Shown: positions 16,677 to 26,094 of the stretch, in pieces
Position numbering within the stretch: position 1 is the stretch's first letter
Layout: the number at the start of each line of letters is the position of its first letter
Source of the DNA: an uncultured Desulfosarcina sp.
GTDB taxonomy: Bacteria > Desulfobacterota > Desulfobacteria > Desulfobacterales > Desulfosarcinaceae
Assembly: GCF_963668215.1 (NCBI RefSeq)
Contig: NZ_OY764190.1
Coordinates: 4,898,001 to 4,962,000 of the forward strand
Reading direction: 5' to 3'
DNA length: 64,000 nucleotides
Translations under genes and position numbers: made by a program
The notes under the pieces: model-generated
Database searches by the model: none
What the model was told of the DNA's origin: nothing
Seen by the model: the letters and a program-made list of their open reading frames with translations, nothing else

Positions 16677-19136
16677 ATGGGTGAAACAGATAAAGACGAT
16701 CTGATCAGCATCATCGAAGAAGATGATCCCGAGGCAGCTATACCGACGATCCTGCCCATGATGCCGCTCAGGGACGTGGTCGTATTTACGGATATGTTGC
16801 TGCCGCTTTTCGTAGGAAGGGAAAAGTCGGTCAACGCCATCGAAGAGGCCATTTCCAAAGACCGCTACCTGTTCGTGGTCACGCAGATCGATCCGGGCAT
16901 CGAAAAACCCAAAACCGAACAGATCTATAAGGTTGGAACGGTCAGCCGGATTCTGCGCATGCTCAAACTGCCGGACGGCCGGGTCAAGGCCCTGGTGCAG
17001 GGCATCGCCAAAGCCAGAATCGTTAACTATGTACGCAAACGCTCCGTTTTCAGGGTCAAAATCGAAATCATCGAAGAACCGGATTTTTCCGAAATCGATC
17101 TGGAAACCGAGGCGCTGATGCGCAACGTGCGGGAATATTCCGAAAAAATCCTCACCTTGCGCGGGGAGTTCACCAACGAGGTGGGGTCCATTCTCGAAAG
17201 CATCGACGACCCCGGCCGGCTGGCGGACCTGGTGGCCTCCAACCTTCGCCTGAAAATCGAAGAGGCTCAGGACATCATTGAAATCGTCGATCCTTTCCAG
17301 CGACTGAAGAAAGTCAACGATCTGCTGTTCCGGGAAGTGGAACTCTCCTCCATGCAGGCCAAGATTCAATCCGAGGTCAAGGACGAGATTTCCAAAAGCC
17401 AGAAGGACTATTTTCTGCGTGAACAGGTCCGCGCCATCCATAAGGAACTGGGGGAACTGGACGAGCGCACCCAGGAAATCGAGGAATACAAGGCCAAGAT
17501 CAAGCGCGCCAAGATGAGCCGCGAGGCCAGAGAAGAGGCCGACAAGCAGCTGCGTCGGTTAGAGCAGATGCATCCCGATTCCGCGGAATCTTCGGTGGTG
17601 AGGACCTATCTGGACTGGATGGTGGAACTGCCCTGGAGCAAGTCCACACCGGATGTGATCGACATCAAAAAGGCCAAATCGGTTCTGGATCAGGACCACT
17701 ACGGGCTGAACAAGATCAAGGACCGCATCCTGGAATACCTGAGCGTGCGCAAGCTCAACCCCAAAACCAAAGGCCCCATCCTCTGTTTCGTCGGTCCTCC
17801 CGGTGTGGGCAAAACTTCCTTGGGCCGGGCCATCGCCAACGCCATGAAGCGAAAATTCGTGCGCATTTCCCTGGGCGGGATTCGCGACGAGGCCGAAATC
17901 AGAGGCCATCGCCGCACTTACATCGGGGCTCTTCCCGGAAGGATCATCCAGGGGTTGAAACAGGCCGGCTCCAACAACCCGGTATTCATGATGGACGAGA
18001 TCGACAAACTGGGGGCCGATTTTCGGGGGGATCCCTCATCGGCCCTGTTAGAGGCGCTGGACCCCGAGCAGAACGCCGAGTTCAGCGACCATTATCTCAA
18101 CCTTTGCTTCGACCTTTCCAAGGTCATGTTCATTCTGACCGCCAACATCTCGGATACCATCCCATCGGCGCTGTTGGACCGCATGGAGGTGATCAACCTT
18201 TCCGGCTATACCGAGGCCGAAAAGAAAATCATCGCTGAAACCCACCTGATCCCTCGGCAGATCAAGGAAAACGGGATCAAGCCACGCCAGATCCGCTTCA
18301 GTGAACAGACTGTCGTACAGGTGATCAACGAATACACATCCGAGGCGGGACTGCGCAACCTGGAACGCGAACTGGGCAGCCTGTGCCGCAAGGTGGCCCG
18401 GCGTATCGCCGAAGGGGAAAAAGGTCCCTTTCAGATCACCCGGCGTTCTTTGGAGAAGTATCTGGGGCCGCCCAAATATTTCCCGGAACTGGACAAGGAG
18501 CACAGCCAGGTGGGGCTGTCTACGGGCTTGGCCTGGACCCAGGTGGGTGGGGAAGTGCTTTACGTGGAAGCGTCGCTGATCAACGGGAAAGGGGAGATGA
18601 TTCTCACCGGGCAGTTGGGCGAAGTCATGCAGGAATCCGCCCGGGCCGCCTTGAGCTACGCCCGGGCCAACGTCAACCTGTTCAAGGTCAAGGATCGGAT
18701 TTTCGACAGCCATGATATCCATATCCACGTACCGGCCGGTGCAATCCCCAAAGACGGCCCTTCGGCCGGAATTGCCATGGCCACGGCCCTGATTTCGGCG
18801 CTTACCGGCAGACCGGTCAGCAAAGACGTCGCCATGACCGGGGAGATCACCCTGCGCGGGCGGGTGCTGCCCATCGGCGGGTTGAAGGAAAAATCACTGG
18901 GCGCCCTGCGTGCCGGTATCCGCACCGTCATCATTCCCCGAAAGAACAAGAAGGATCTGGCCGACATTCCCATAAATGTCAAACGCAAGCTCAAGTTCGT
19001 TCCCGTGCAAAACATGGACGAAGTGCTGGACATCGCCTTAGAGGACAAGACACCCAAAACCCGTCCGAAGAGCAAGCCCAAGCCCAAGCCTAAGGCAGGG
19101 GCCCAGAAAAAGCCCGTGGCAAAACGGCGCCCATGA
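16677..19136 (+). CDS. lon: ATP-dependent protease Lon
   Basis: Lon degrades misfolded and regulatory proteins in the cytoplasm. The 819-residue protein has the N-terminal substrate-recognition domain (about 25-215), a helical linker, the AAA+ module with Walker A GPPGVGKT at 373-380 and Walker B FMMDEIDK, and the C-terminal serine-lysine protease domain with the nucleophile Ser near 696 in DGPSAG and the catalytic Lys near 739 in GLKEK. The last 30 residues are a Lys/Pro-rich tail not found in most Lon proteins. CAGGAG lies about 6 bp before the ATG. The tsaB gene follows by 10 bp. Confidence 0.97.
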   Translation: MGETDKDDLISIIEEDDPEAAIPTILPMMPLRDVVVFTDMLLPLFVGREKSVNAIEEAISKDRYLFVVTQIDPGIEKPKTEQIYKVGTVSRILRMLKLPDGRVKALVQGIAKARIVNYVRKRSVFRVKIEIIEEPDFSEIDLETEALMRNVREYSEKILTLRGEFTNEVGSILESIDDPGRLADLVASNLRLKIEEAQDIIEIVDPFQRLKKVNDLLFREVELSSMQAKIQSEVKDEISKSQKDYFLREQVRAIHKELGELDERTQEIEEYKAKIKRAKMSREAREEADKQLRRLEQMHPDSAESSVVRTYLDWMVELPWSKSTPDVIDIKKAKSVLDQDHYGLNKIKDRILEYLSVRKLNPKTKGPILCFVGPPGVGKTSLGRAIANAMKRKFVRISLGGIRDEAEIRGHRRTYIGALPGRIIQGLKQAGSNNPVFMMDEIDKLGADFRGDPSSALLEALDPEQNAEFSDHYLNLCFDLSKVMFILTANISDTIPSALLDRMEVINLSGYTEAEKKIIAETHLIPRQIKENGIKPRQIRFSEQTVVQVINEYTSEAGLRNLERELGSLCRKVARRIAEGEKGPFQITRRSLEKYLGPPKYFPELDKEHSQVGLSTGLAWTQVGGEVLYVEASLINGKGEMILTGQLGEVMQESARAALSYARANVNLFKVKDRIFDSHDIHIHVPAGAIPKDGPSAGIAMATALISALTGRPVSKDVAMTGEITLRGRVLPIGGLKEKSLGALRAGIRTVIIPRKNKKDLADIPINVKRKLKFVPVQNMDEVLDIALEDKTPKTRPKSKPKPKPKAGAQKKPVAKRRP

Positions 19137-19146
19137 ATATGAACCC

Positions 19147-19827
19147 ATGAATATACTGGCAGTCGATACCGCTACCGGCAGTTGCAGTGTGGCGTTATTA
19201 AAAGGGCGCCGCCTGATCGCGGAAGAGGTGTACACAGCCGGCAAGACCCACTCGCGCCATCTGATGGCGATCATCGATCAGATCCTTGGACGCTGCGAAA
19301 GCTCGCCGGTCGATCTTGACGGGATCGCCGTCACCCGCGGACCGGGGACCTTTACCGGCCTTCGGATCGGCCTCAGCACTGTTAAAGGACTTGCCGCGGC
19401 CATCGCAAAGCCGGTGGCGGGCGTCAGCAGCCTGGCTGCACTGGCCTGGCCCCTGGCTTGGACCCGAAAGCCGGTGATCGCCATGATCGACGCCCGCAGG
19501 GGAGAGATTTACCATGCCCGGTTTGGCGGCAGCGACGGATCGGAACCCGAAGGGAAGGCCCGGGTCAGCGGTCCGGAAGAAGCGGTGGAAAAGCTGCCCG
19601 AAGGGGCTATTCTGGTGGGTTCCGGAGCGGTCCTCTACCGGGAGGTATGGGAAACTCGAAGACCGGATGTTTGCCTTGCCCCCGAGACGGACCACGTGAT
19701 TCGAGCCGCATCGGTGGGTATGCTGGCAATGGATCGTTTCGAGAAGCGAACCGCGGATTCTGTGGATTCCCTGGTGCCGGAATACATTCGAAAGTCCGAT
19801 GCCCAGATTCATCGGGCTAGCTGTTGA
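19147..19827 (+). CDS. tsaB: tRNA threonylcarbamoyladenosine biosynthesis protein TsaB
   Basis: TsaB is the non-catalytic ASKHA-fold partner of TsaD in making t6A37 in ANN-decoding tRNAs. The 226-residue protein starts with the family signature ILAVDTATGSCSVAL, has HSRHLM near residues 36-41 and the strongly conserved GPGTFTGLRIG near 67-77. Length is normal. It begins 10 bp after lon and is likely read from the same transcript. A promoter for the next gene overlaps its stop codon. Confidence 0.93.
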   Translation: MNILAVDTATGSCSVALLKGRRLIAEEVYTAGKTHSRHLMAIIDQILGRCESSPVDLDGIAVTRGPGTFTGLRIGLSTVKGLAAAIAKPVAGVSSLAALAWPLAWTRKPVIAMIDARRGEIYHARFGGSDGSEPEGKARVSGPEEAVEKLPEGAILVGSGAVLYREVWETRRPDVCLAPETDHVIRAASVGMLAMDRFEKRTADSVDSLVPEYIRKSDAQIHRASC

Positions 19828-19852
19828 CACGGCAACAGGCATTGGTTATAAA
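19824..19852 (+). promoter_or_regulatory. Sigma-70 promoter for psd
   Basis: TTGACA at 19824-19829, a 17-bp spacer and TATAAA at 19847-19852: nearly consensus. It overlaps the tsaB stop codon and lies 64 bp before the psd start. Confidence 0.7.
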
Positions 19853-19915
19853 CAAGCTTTTAAAATGGTTGAATAAACTCTCGGTCCGGCAGGCAGGAGA
19901 GCCGGGGAGTGAAAT

Positions 19916-20584
19916 ATGAAACAAGCAAACTGGTCCGATCCGCCCAGTCAGACCGCGTTTCCAGTGGCAAAGGCAGGCTATCCATTCATATTCGCGTCCG
20001 CTTTTGCCACAGCTGTCTTCGCGCTGCTCGGCGTTGTTTTTCTGGCGATCCTGGGGCTGCTGGCCACCGGCTTCATCTGTTTTTTTTTCAGGGACCCGGA
20101 TCGGCTGGTACCGTCGGGCGAGGGGCTGATCGTCTCACCGGCCGACGGGAAGGTGATCAAGGTGGAATCGGTCGAAAACACGCCCTATTTCGACGGTCCC
20201 TGTACCCGGATCAGTGTCTTTATGTCCATTTTCAACGTTCACGTCAACCGGATGCCCCACGAGGGGACGATCCGGCAGGTGAATTATCATCCGGGGAAAT
20301 TTTTCTCGGCCAACCTGGACAAGGCATCCAAGGACAACGAGCACAATGCGTTGTCGATTGAAACGCCATCGGGGAAAAAGATCGGCTGCGTTCAGATTGC
20401 CGGTCTGGTGGCCCGCCGGATTATCTGCTGGGTGCAACCCGGAGACGAACGCAAGCGGGGACAGCGATTCGGGTTGATCTGCTTCGGTTCGCGGTTGGAT
20501 GTCTATCTGCCCAACGATACCGAGATCCGCGTCGCTGTGGGGGAAAAAGTTCAGGCCGGAAGCAGTGTCCTGGGATGCTGGTGA
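19916..20584 (+). CDS. psd: Phosphatidylserine decarboxylase (archaeal-type/short form)
   Basis: This enzyme makes phosphatidylethanolamine from phosphatidylserine at the inner membrane. The 222-residue proenzyme has two N-terminal hydrophobic segments (about 22-58), then FFFRDPDR, SPADGKV, the NVHVNRMP motif and the C-terminal cleavage site in FGSR, where the Ser becomes the pyruvoyl group. Self-cleavage there would give a large beta and a small alpha chain. The length fits the short Psd class. The usual partner pssA is not adjacent. A near-consensus promoter precedes the gene. Confidence 0.93.
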   Translation: MKQANWSDPPSQTAFPVAKAGYPFIFASAFATAVFALLGVVFLAILGLLATGFICFFFRDPDRLVPSGEGLIVSPADGKVIKVESVENTPYFDGPCTRISVFMSIFNVHVNRMPHEGTIRQVNYHPGKFFSANLDKASKDNEHNALSIETPSGKKIGCVQIAGLVARRIICWVQPGDERKRGQRFGLICFGSRLDVYLPNDTEIRVAVGEKVQAGSSVLGCW

Positions 20585-20772
20585 GGCTGCAGCGCACCGG
20601 AACCGTAAAAACGATCATTAAGAAAAAGGCTGAAAAACCGGTTTTAATATCCCGTAGCCATTGCACAATAAGAAACCAAACGATTTCCCTATGGCACCTG
20701 CCGTGGGGTTCTGTTTTTTCTGTTTGCAGATAAAAAACCGATAAACCGATAAAATCATCAAGGAGTTGCCCA

Positions 20773-21240
20773 TTGGATAGAATACCCATGACCAGAGAGG
20801 GGTATCAGACGCTTAAAAAAGAGTTGGAATACCTCAAAGCCGTCGAGCGTCCCAAGGTCATCAAAGCCATCGAAGAGGCGCGCTCCCACGGCGATCTGAG
20901 CGAAAATGCCGAATACGATGCGGCCAAGGAACGGCAGGCCTTCATCGAAGGCCGGGTCAGTGAACTGGGCTATAAACTGGGCAACGCCGAGATCATCGAT
21001 GTGGACAACCTGCCCAAGGACCGGGCCGTATTCGCCTGCACTGTGGTGCTGGAAAACGTGGATACCGGGGAAGACGTGGAGTATCAGTTGGTCGGTCCCG
21101 AGGAATCCAATATCGAAGAGGGACGCATTTCGGTCACCTCGCCGTTGGGCAAGGCCATCCTCGGCAAAAAACCGGGGGAAGAGATCGTGCTCAACGCACC
21201 GGCCGGTAAAAGAGTGTATGAACTCGTGGAAATCGTATAA
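20773..21240 (+). CDS. greA: Transcription elongation factor GreA
   Basis: GreA stimulates transcript cleavage by backtracked RNA polymerase. The 155-residue protein has the N-terminal coiled coil with the functional tip acidic pair in GDLSENAEYD (about 40-49) and the C-terminal FKBP-like domain (about 80-155). The start is a TTG at 20773 with AAGGAG 7 bp upstream; the first in-frame ATG is 5 codons later. It precedes rpoZ by 14 bp, so two RNA polymerase-associated factors are in one operon. Confidence 0.95.
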   Translation: MDRIPMTREGYQTLKKELEYLKAVERPKVIKAIEEARSHGDLSENAEYDAAKERQAFIEGRVSELGYKLGNAEIIDVDNLPKDRAVFACTVVLENVDTGEDVEYQLVGPEESNIEEGRISVTSPLGKAILGKKPGEEIVLNAPAGKRVYELVEIV

Positions 21241-21254
21241 CCAGGAGGAATTCT

Positions 21255-21455
21255 GTGGCACGTATAACCGTAGAAGATTGTTTGGAAAAAGTACCCAACC
21301 GGTTTAAGTTGGTCCATATGGCCGCCGCACGGGTACGACAGATTCGGGAGGGATCGGAATATCTGGTCAGCTCGCCGAAGAACGAAGACATTGTCGTGGC
21401 CCTGCGGGAAATTGCCGCCGGAAAGGTGATCCAGAAGAACGACAGCGAACAATAG
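21255..21455 (+). CDS. rpoZ: RNA polymerase omega subunit
   Basis: A 66-residue omega subunit, which helps fold and assemble the beta' subunit. Signature elements MARITVEDCLEKVPNRF and AAARVRQI match the family and the length is usual. It starts at GTG 21255 with AGGAGG about 7 bp upstream, right behind greA and 28 bp before the TtcA-like gene, consistent with one transcription unit. Confidence 0.93.
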   Translation: MARITVEDCLEKVPNRFKLVHMAAARVRQIREGSEYLVSSPKNEDIVVALREIAAGKVIQKNDSEQ

Positions 21456-21483
21456 CCGGATGCTTTAAGAGCGAGCGCTTCCC

Positions 21484-22215
21484 TTGTCCAGGCACAGTTA
21501 TTCGTATAAAGCACTGAACAGCCTGGTCGGAAAGGCCATTCACCGCTACGGGATGATTGCAGACGGCGACTGTATCGCCGTGGGTCTGTCCGGCGGCAAA
21601 GACAGCATGACGCTGTTGTGGGCCCTGGCCGAACGGAGCAAGCGGGTGCCGGTAAAATACACGCTGCTGCCGATTTATGTGGATCCCGGTTTCCCAGGGG
21701 GCTTTGCCGTTGAGCTGTCCGTGGCCTGCCGGCAGATGGGGTTCGACCTGTATGTCGATTATGCGGATCATGGGCCGATGGCCCACAGTGAAGCGAATCG
21801 CGAAAACCCGTGCTTTCTCTGCGCGCGGCTGCGGCGCAAACGACTGTTTCAGATCGCCGACAACCTGGGTTGCCGCAAACTGGCCTTGGGTCACAACAAG
21901 GACGATGTGATCGAAACGCTCTTTATGAACATCTGCTACGCCGGTGAAATCAGCACCATGGTGCCACTCCAGGAGTTCTTCGACGGCAGGTTCACCGTCA
22001 TCCGGCCCCTGGCCATGGTCGACGAAAACAGCATCCGGCGGTTCGCCCGGGCCCAGGGGTTCCCCCGGTTCACCAACCCCTGTCCGTCGGCAGGCAACAC
22101 CAAACGTTCGGAAATCAAGGACATGCTGCAAACGCTTTACCGCGGCAACCGCAAAATCAAGGGCAACATTTACCGGGCCATGAGCCACGTCAAGCCGGAA
22201 TACCTGTTAAAGTAG
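21484..22215 (+). CDS. TtcA-like PP-loop ATPase (tRNA thiolation family)
   Basis: A 243-residue adenylating enzyme of the TtcA/TtuA group, which makes 2-thiocytidine 32 or a related thiolated base in tRNA using an Fe-S cluster. The PP-loop SGGKDS lies at 36-41, the CFLC pair at about 110-113 and the third cluster cysteine in NPCPS near 199. The start is a TTG at 21484; no ATG occurs before residue 24, which would remove part of the fold. It follows rpoZ closely. The exact base modified cannot be told from sequence. Confidence 0.85.
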   Translation: MSRHSYSYKALNSLVGKAIHRYGMIADGDCIAVGLSGGKDSMTLLWALAERSKRVPVKYTLLPIYVDPGFPGGFAVELSVACRQMGFDLYVDYADHGPMAHSEANRENPCFLCARLRRKRLFQIADNLGCRKLALGHNKDDVIETLFMNICYAGEISTMVPLQEFFDGRFTVIRPLAMVDENSIRRFARAQGFPRFTNPCPSAGNTKRSEIKDMLQTLYRGNRKIKGNIYRAMSHVKPEYLLK

Positions 22216-22242
22216 ATCCGAAAACCGTCCAGGAGAGGGGAG

Positions 22243-22271
22243 ACCGGAGCCTGTTCATTCCGGTTTTCTTT
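22243..22271 (+). terminator. Possible terminator before folE2
   Basis: A 6-bp stem (22243-22248 with 22259-22264) followed by a T-rich stretch. Weak. Confidence 0.35.
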
Positions 22272-22304
22272 CAACGACGACGCCCCGCACCAGGCAAAAC
22301 GAAT

Positions 22305-23090
22305 ATGAAAGATGTGCAGAATCAGCGGGATCATCGCAACATCCCCATCGACAAGGTAGGCATCAAGAACCTGCGCTATCCCATCCGGGTCAAGGACCGC
22401 CGCGACGGATCCCAGAGCACCATCGCTTCCATCAACATGTATGTGGATTTGCCCCAGGAGTACAAGGGCACCCACATGAGCCGGTTTGTGGAAATGCTGC
22501 ACCTGCTCAAACCGGAAATTTCGCTGAATAAATTTTCCGTCCTGCTCGAAAATATGAAGCAGGCCCTCGATGCGGCTTCGGCGCATATCGAGGTGAGTTT
22601 TCCCTACTTCATCGAAAAGCAGGCCCCGGTGAGCGGCGCCCCGGGACTGATGGACTACAATTGCCGGATCATCGGGTCCAGCAATTCGTCCAACGAAATC
22701 GATTTGATCTCCGAAGTCAACGTTCCCATCAGTTCGGTATGCCCCTGTTCCAAGGAGATCTCCGAACAGGGCGCCCATAACCAGAGGGGCAGCGTACAAC
22801 TGCAGACCCGCTTCAAGAAATTCATCTGGCTGGAGGACATGATCGAAATGGTGGAGTCCTGCGCCTCCTGCGATGTTTTCTCCGTGTTGAAACGGGTGGA
22901 TGAAAAACACGTTACCGAGCAGGGCTTCGGTAATCCAAAATTCGTCGAGGACGTGGTCCGGGACGTGGCCGAACGCCTCAATGCCGACGACAACATCACC
23001 TGGTTCTCTGTTAGCGCGGAGAACTTCGAATCCATCCACAACCACAGCGCATACGCCCACATCACCAAGGGCGCTCTGCCGCCGGTTTAA
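22305..23090 (+). CDS. folE2: GTP cyclohydrolase FolE2 (type IB)
   Basis: FolE2 converts GTP to dihydroneopterin triphosphate, the first step of folate (and queuosine) synthesis, and is the metal-flexible alternative to FolE. The 261-residue protein shows HRNIPIDKVGIKNLRYP at the start, APVSGAPGLMDYN in the centre and the catalytic Cys region SSVCPCSKEIS near 148, with GAHNQRG after it. All are diagnostic for the family. It is followed by a strong bidirectional terminator. The Shine-Dalgarno is weak. Confidence 0.95.
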   Translation: MKDVQNQRDHRNIPIDKVGIKNLRYPIRVKDRRDGSQSTIASINMYVDLPQEYKGTHMSRFVEMLHLLKPEISLNKFSVLLENMKQALDAASAHIEVSFPYFIEKQAPVSGAPGLMDYNCRIIGSSNSSNEIDLISEVNVPISSVCPCSKEISEQGAHNQRGSVQLQTRFKKFIWLEDMIEMVESCASCDVFSVLKRVDEKHVTEQGFGNPKFVEDVVRDVAERLNADDNITWFSVSAENFESIHNHSAYAHITKGALPPV

Positions 23091-23111
23091 CAGCATCCGA
23101 GAATAAATAAA

Positions 23112-23157
23112 AAAAAAGCGTGGAGGGGATAATTCCCGTCCACGCTTTTTTGTTTTT
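23112..23157. terminator. Bidirectional terminator after folE2
   Basis: A long hairpin with stem AAGCGTGGA and its complement, preceded by an A-run and followed by a T-run, between two convergent genes. It can serve both folE2 and the transporter gene. Confidence 0.9.
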
Positions 23158-23184
23158 ACGGTCAGTCAGAAAGCCGCCGAATCG

Positions 23185-24666
23185 TCAGATGGCCGTCGGC
23201 ATGCCCATGATGGGCCAGAGCACCTTGACCGCGAAGGCGGTGACGATCATCAGGATAATACTGGCCGGAATCCCCCACAGGAAAAATTCGCCGGTGGTGA
23301 ACTGCTTGGAGTCGTAGGCGATGGCGTTCGGGGCCGCCCCCACCAGCAGCAGAAAGGGCATGCCGGCGGTAACCAGGGAGGCGAAGACGATGACCTCGCC
23401 GGTCACGCCCAGGTAAGGGGCGATAACCAGGGCCACCGGCAAAGAGATGGCGATGGCGGCCACGTTCATGATGAAGTTGGTCATGATCAGAACGAAAAAG
23501 GCGATGCTCATGATAAAGACGAATCCCGTGGATTCCTTGAACATGGTCAGCCAGTTGACTGCCATCCATTCGGCCGCTCCGGTCTGCCAGAGGCAGAAAC
23601 CGATGCTCATGGCGCCGGCGAACAGCAGGATGATGTTCCAGGGGATTTCTTCCAGATCGTTGATGTCCAAAAGACCCGTGGCAAAAAACAGAACCGTCGA
23701 TGTCAGCAGCACGGCGGTTTTATGAGGCGGAACGAAATCGGGGATCATGGATTTCATCACCGCCGAAACGCCCAGAACCAGGATGGTAGCGCAGACGATA
23801 ACTGCGGCAATAACCTCTCTTTTGGAGATGGAACCCATTTCACGGCTCAAGCGCTTGGCTTTTTCCCGCAGGCCGGGAATGGTCTTTTTCTCGGGCTTCA
23901 TGACCACCATGAAAAAGCCCCAAAGCAGGAAGGTCATCAGCCAGCCGATGGGAAACATGTAGTAGGTCAGTTCGAAAAAACCGACGGTTTTGCCGGCGAC
24001 CTCGTTGAAAAATCCCAACGCCACCGCACCGCGGGCCGCACCCAGCAGGGTGACGATGGAACCGGCGCCGGCGATATAGGCCATGCCGATGAACAGCCCC
24101 TTGCCGAACTTGGTGGGTTTGTCGCCTTCTCCGTACATGGAATAGATGGCCACCAGCAGCGGGTAGATGGTGGCGGCCACGGCCGTATGGGCCATGATAT
24201 GAGTCAGCGCGGCGGTAAGGACGAAGCAGCCCAGATAGATCATGCTGGTTTTCTCGCCCACGATGGCCAGCATTTTGTAGGCAATCCTGCGGGTCAATCC
24301 GGTTTTGGTAAACACCAGGCCCACCACGATGGATCCGAAGATAAACAGAACGCTGGGATCCATGAAATCCTTGAAGGCGTCCTTGGCGGGGCGGATGAAG
24401 AAAAGCACCTGAAGGAGACCGATGGTCAGGCTGGTTATCCCGATGGGGACCACTTCGAATACCCACCAGGTGGCCGCCAGTAGAAATACGGCCAGGGAAC
24501 CCTTGCCTTCCGGGGACAGGGCGAAGGCCTTGCCATTGGGATCCAATGCATCCGGCCAGGGCGGCGAGTAGTAAACGACGACGAATAGAATGATGCCAAT
24601 GGCCATGAAAAGATATTTGTTCCAGCCAAGCCCGATTGTCGGCGCTGCTGCTGTATCGCTGCTCAT
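23185..24666 (-). CDS. DASS/SLC13-family sodium:anion transporter
   Basis: A 493-residue inner-membrane protein with about 12-13 hydrophobic segments, resembling the divalent anion:sodium symporter family (dicarboxylates, citrate or sulfate). Recognisable features are WWVFEVVPIGITSL near 68, DPSVLFIFGSIVVGL near 103 and the two re-entrant loop regions around HTAVAAT (about 160) and TNFIMNVAA (about 404). The usual SNT of the first loop reads AHT here. A large cytoplasmic linker with charged residues lies near 268-290. A CBS-domain protein gene 58 bp upstream on the same strand suggests nucleotide-controlled uptake. The substrate is not determined. Confidence 0.85.
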   Translation of the reverse strand: MSSDTAAAPTIGLGWNKYLFMAIGIILFVVVYYSPPWPDALDPNGKAFALSPEGKGSLAVFLLAATWWVFEVVPIGITSLTIGLLQVLFFIRPAKDAFKDFMDPSVLFIFGSIVVGLVFTKTGLTRRIAYKMLAIVGEKTSMIYLGCFVLTAALTHIMAHTAVAATIYPLLVAIYSMYGEGDKPTKFGKGLFIGMAYIAGAGSIVTLLGAARGAVALGFFNEVAGKTVGFFELTYYMFPIGWLMTFLLWGFFMVVMKPEKKTIPGLREKAKRLSREMGSISKREVIAAVIVCATILVLGVSAVMKSMIPDFVPPHKTAVLLTSTVLFFATGLLDINDLEEIPWNIILLFAGAMSIGFCLWQTGAAEWMAVNWLTMFKESTGFVFIMSIAFFVLIMTNFIMNVAAIAISLPVALVIAPYLGVTGEVIVFASLVTAGMPFLLLVGAAPNAIAYDSKQFTTGEFFLWGIPASIILMIVTAFAVKVLWPIMGMPTAI

Positions 24667-24724
24667 CTAACCTTCCCTCCGTAATAGACATCCATGTTAT
24701 ACATACGCTGCGTCTGAATCGAAC

Positions 24725-25279
24725 TTACTGGTTGCAGGACAGAATTTCGTCGATGACGGCTTCGGCCACATCTGTGAGTCGCAACACGCCGACAACCTGT
24801 TTATCCTGAACGACCAGCAAGGATTGATATTGCCCCAGTACGAGTTGATGGACGGCTTCTCCTAAGGTGGCATCCGGCTCGATCATCTCGCTTTCCGTGG
24901 GTGTGACCATGAAATTTTTAACATGGACCTGTGCCGCTTTTTTGCAGACCTGATCCATGGGGTCCTGCCACAGCTTCAGGGAATCGAAGATAGCCTTTTG
25001 ATATTTACGGGTGAATCCCACATGCATGGAGCCGGTGTCGGAAAACATATCCTCATACTTGGGCTCCAAAGCTTTCAAAATGGCATGCAAGGTGACTTTG
25101 CCGACAATTTTCCTGTTTTTTCCCAGAACCAGAACCGCCCGATGACGATATTTGGCCTTGTCGAAATCCTCGTGGGACTGCTTCAAGGCCGCAACGGCGT
25201 CGGTGAGCGTGGCGTCTTCAGATACCGTGGCGTAGGCCGCCAGCGGAACCATCAGATCGTTTACCCGTTTCGTTTTCAA
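24725..25279 (-). CDS. CBS-domain protein upstream of the transporter
   Basis: A 184-residue protein made of two CBS motifs (about 8-75 and 115-180) joined by a helical linker that contains GFTRKYQ. CBS pairs bind adenine nucleotides such as AMP or ATP and regulate a partner. It is clearly paralogous to the divergent gene at 25516 (shared MVP..YATV.EDATL, HRAVL, ALEP, GFTRK and VGVLRL..V blocks). It lies directly upstream of the DASS transporter gene. Control of that transporter is an inference from position. Confidence 0.85.
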   Translation of the reverse strand: MKTKRVNDLMVPLAAYATVSEDATLTDAVAALKQSHEDFDKAKYRHRAVLVLGKNRKIVGKVTLHAILKALEPKYEDMFSDTGSMHVGFTRKYQKAIFDSLKLWQDPMDQVCKKAAQVHVKNFMVTPTESEMIEPDATLGEAVHQLVLGQYQSLLVVQDKQVVGVLRLTDVAEAVIDEILSCNQ

Positions 25280-25515
25280 TGGTATCCTCCTTCCGCGTTT
25301 ATTCGACTGGGCTTGGCAACCCGTTTTGATCGCATTGAATCCGGCGATGAATTTCGATTGGGGAACGCCAGCGGTTGTCTACCATAGGAGATGGTGAATA
25401 TCAAGAGAATGACATTTGCTTTTGACTCATCTTCATGATAATTATGCGAAAATTTTCAATCCCCGCTTTTGGGCCTACAGTCGATATCGTCCAGAGGGCA
25501 GGAAGGAGGTCTTTT

Positions 25516-26094
25516 GTGAGGAATTATGTTGTTAAGGACTTGATGGTTCCGATTTCGGAGTATGCCACGGTTCCGGAAGATGCCACGCTTTTCGAAGCCG
25601 TCCTGGCTCTGGAGCAGGCCCAGGAAAAATTCCAGCAGAACCGCTATTCCCACCGGGCGGTTTTGATTCTGGATAAGAACAAAAAAGTGATCGGAAAACT
25701 CAGTCAGATGGACTTCCTGACGGCGCTGGAACCCAGGGATACCAACCTTGAAAGGATTCGAAAATTCAAGCAGTTCGGATTCACTCGCAAGGCCGTCGCC
25801 CTGCAGCAGGAGGAATACCTCAAGGCGTCGCCGCCCATCCCGGATCTCTATTCCAACGTGGCCAAAAAGTGTGTCACACAATTTATGCAGCGTCCCACCG
25901 AAGGGGAATACGTGGATGAAAATGCGACCCTGGAAATGGCCCTGCATCAATTGACGGCCGAGTCGAACCTCTCGCTGCTGGTGACACGGGCATCGGAAAT
26001 CGTCGGTGTTCTAAGACTGGCCGATGTCTTCGCTGCGGTTTACCACACCATGAAAGAATCTGAATCAAGACAAGGAAATGGAGAGGCAGGATGA
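25516..26094 (+). CDS. CBS-domain protein, paralogue of the divergent gene
   Basis: A 192-residue CBS-pair protein (motifs about 5-75 and 120-185). The GTG start at 25516 is chosen because a perfect AAGGAGGT sits 5 bp upstream and the start then aligns with its paralogue at 24725-25279; an ATG at 25435 would add 27 residues lacking similarity. It overlaps the following left-handed beta-helix gene by 4 bp, indicating translational coupling. The 236-bp gap to the divergent paralogue probably contains the control region for both operons. Confidence 0.85.
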   Translation: MRNYVVKDLMVPISEYATVPEDATLFEAVLALEQAQEKFQQNRYSHRAVLILDKNKKVIGKLSQMDFLTALEPRDTNLERIRKFKQFGFTRKAVALQQEEYLKASPPIPDLYSNVAKKCVTQFMQRPTEGEYVDENATLEMALHQLTAESNLSLLVTRASEIVGVLRLADVFAAVYHTMKESESRQGNGEAG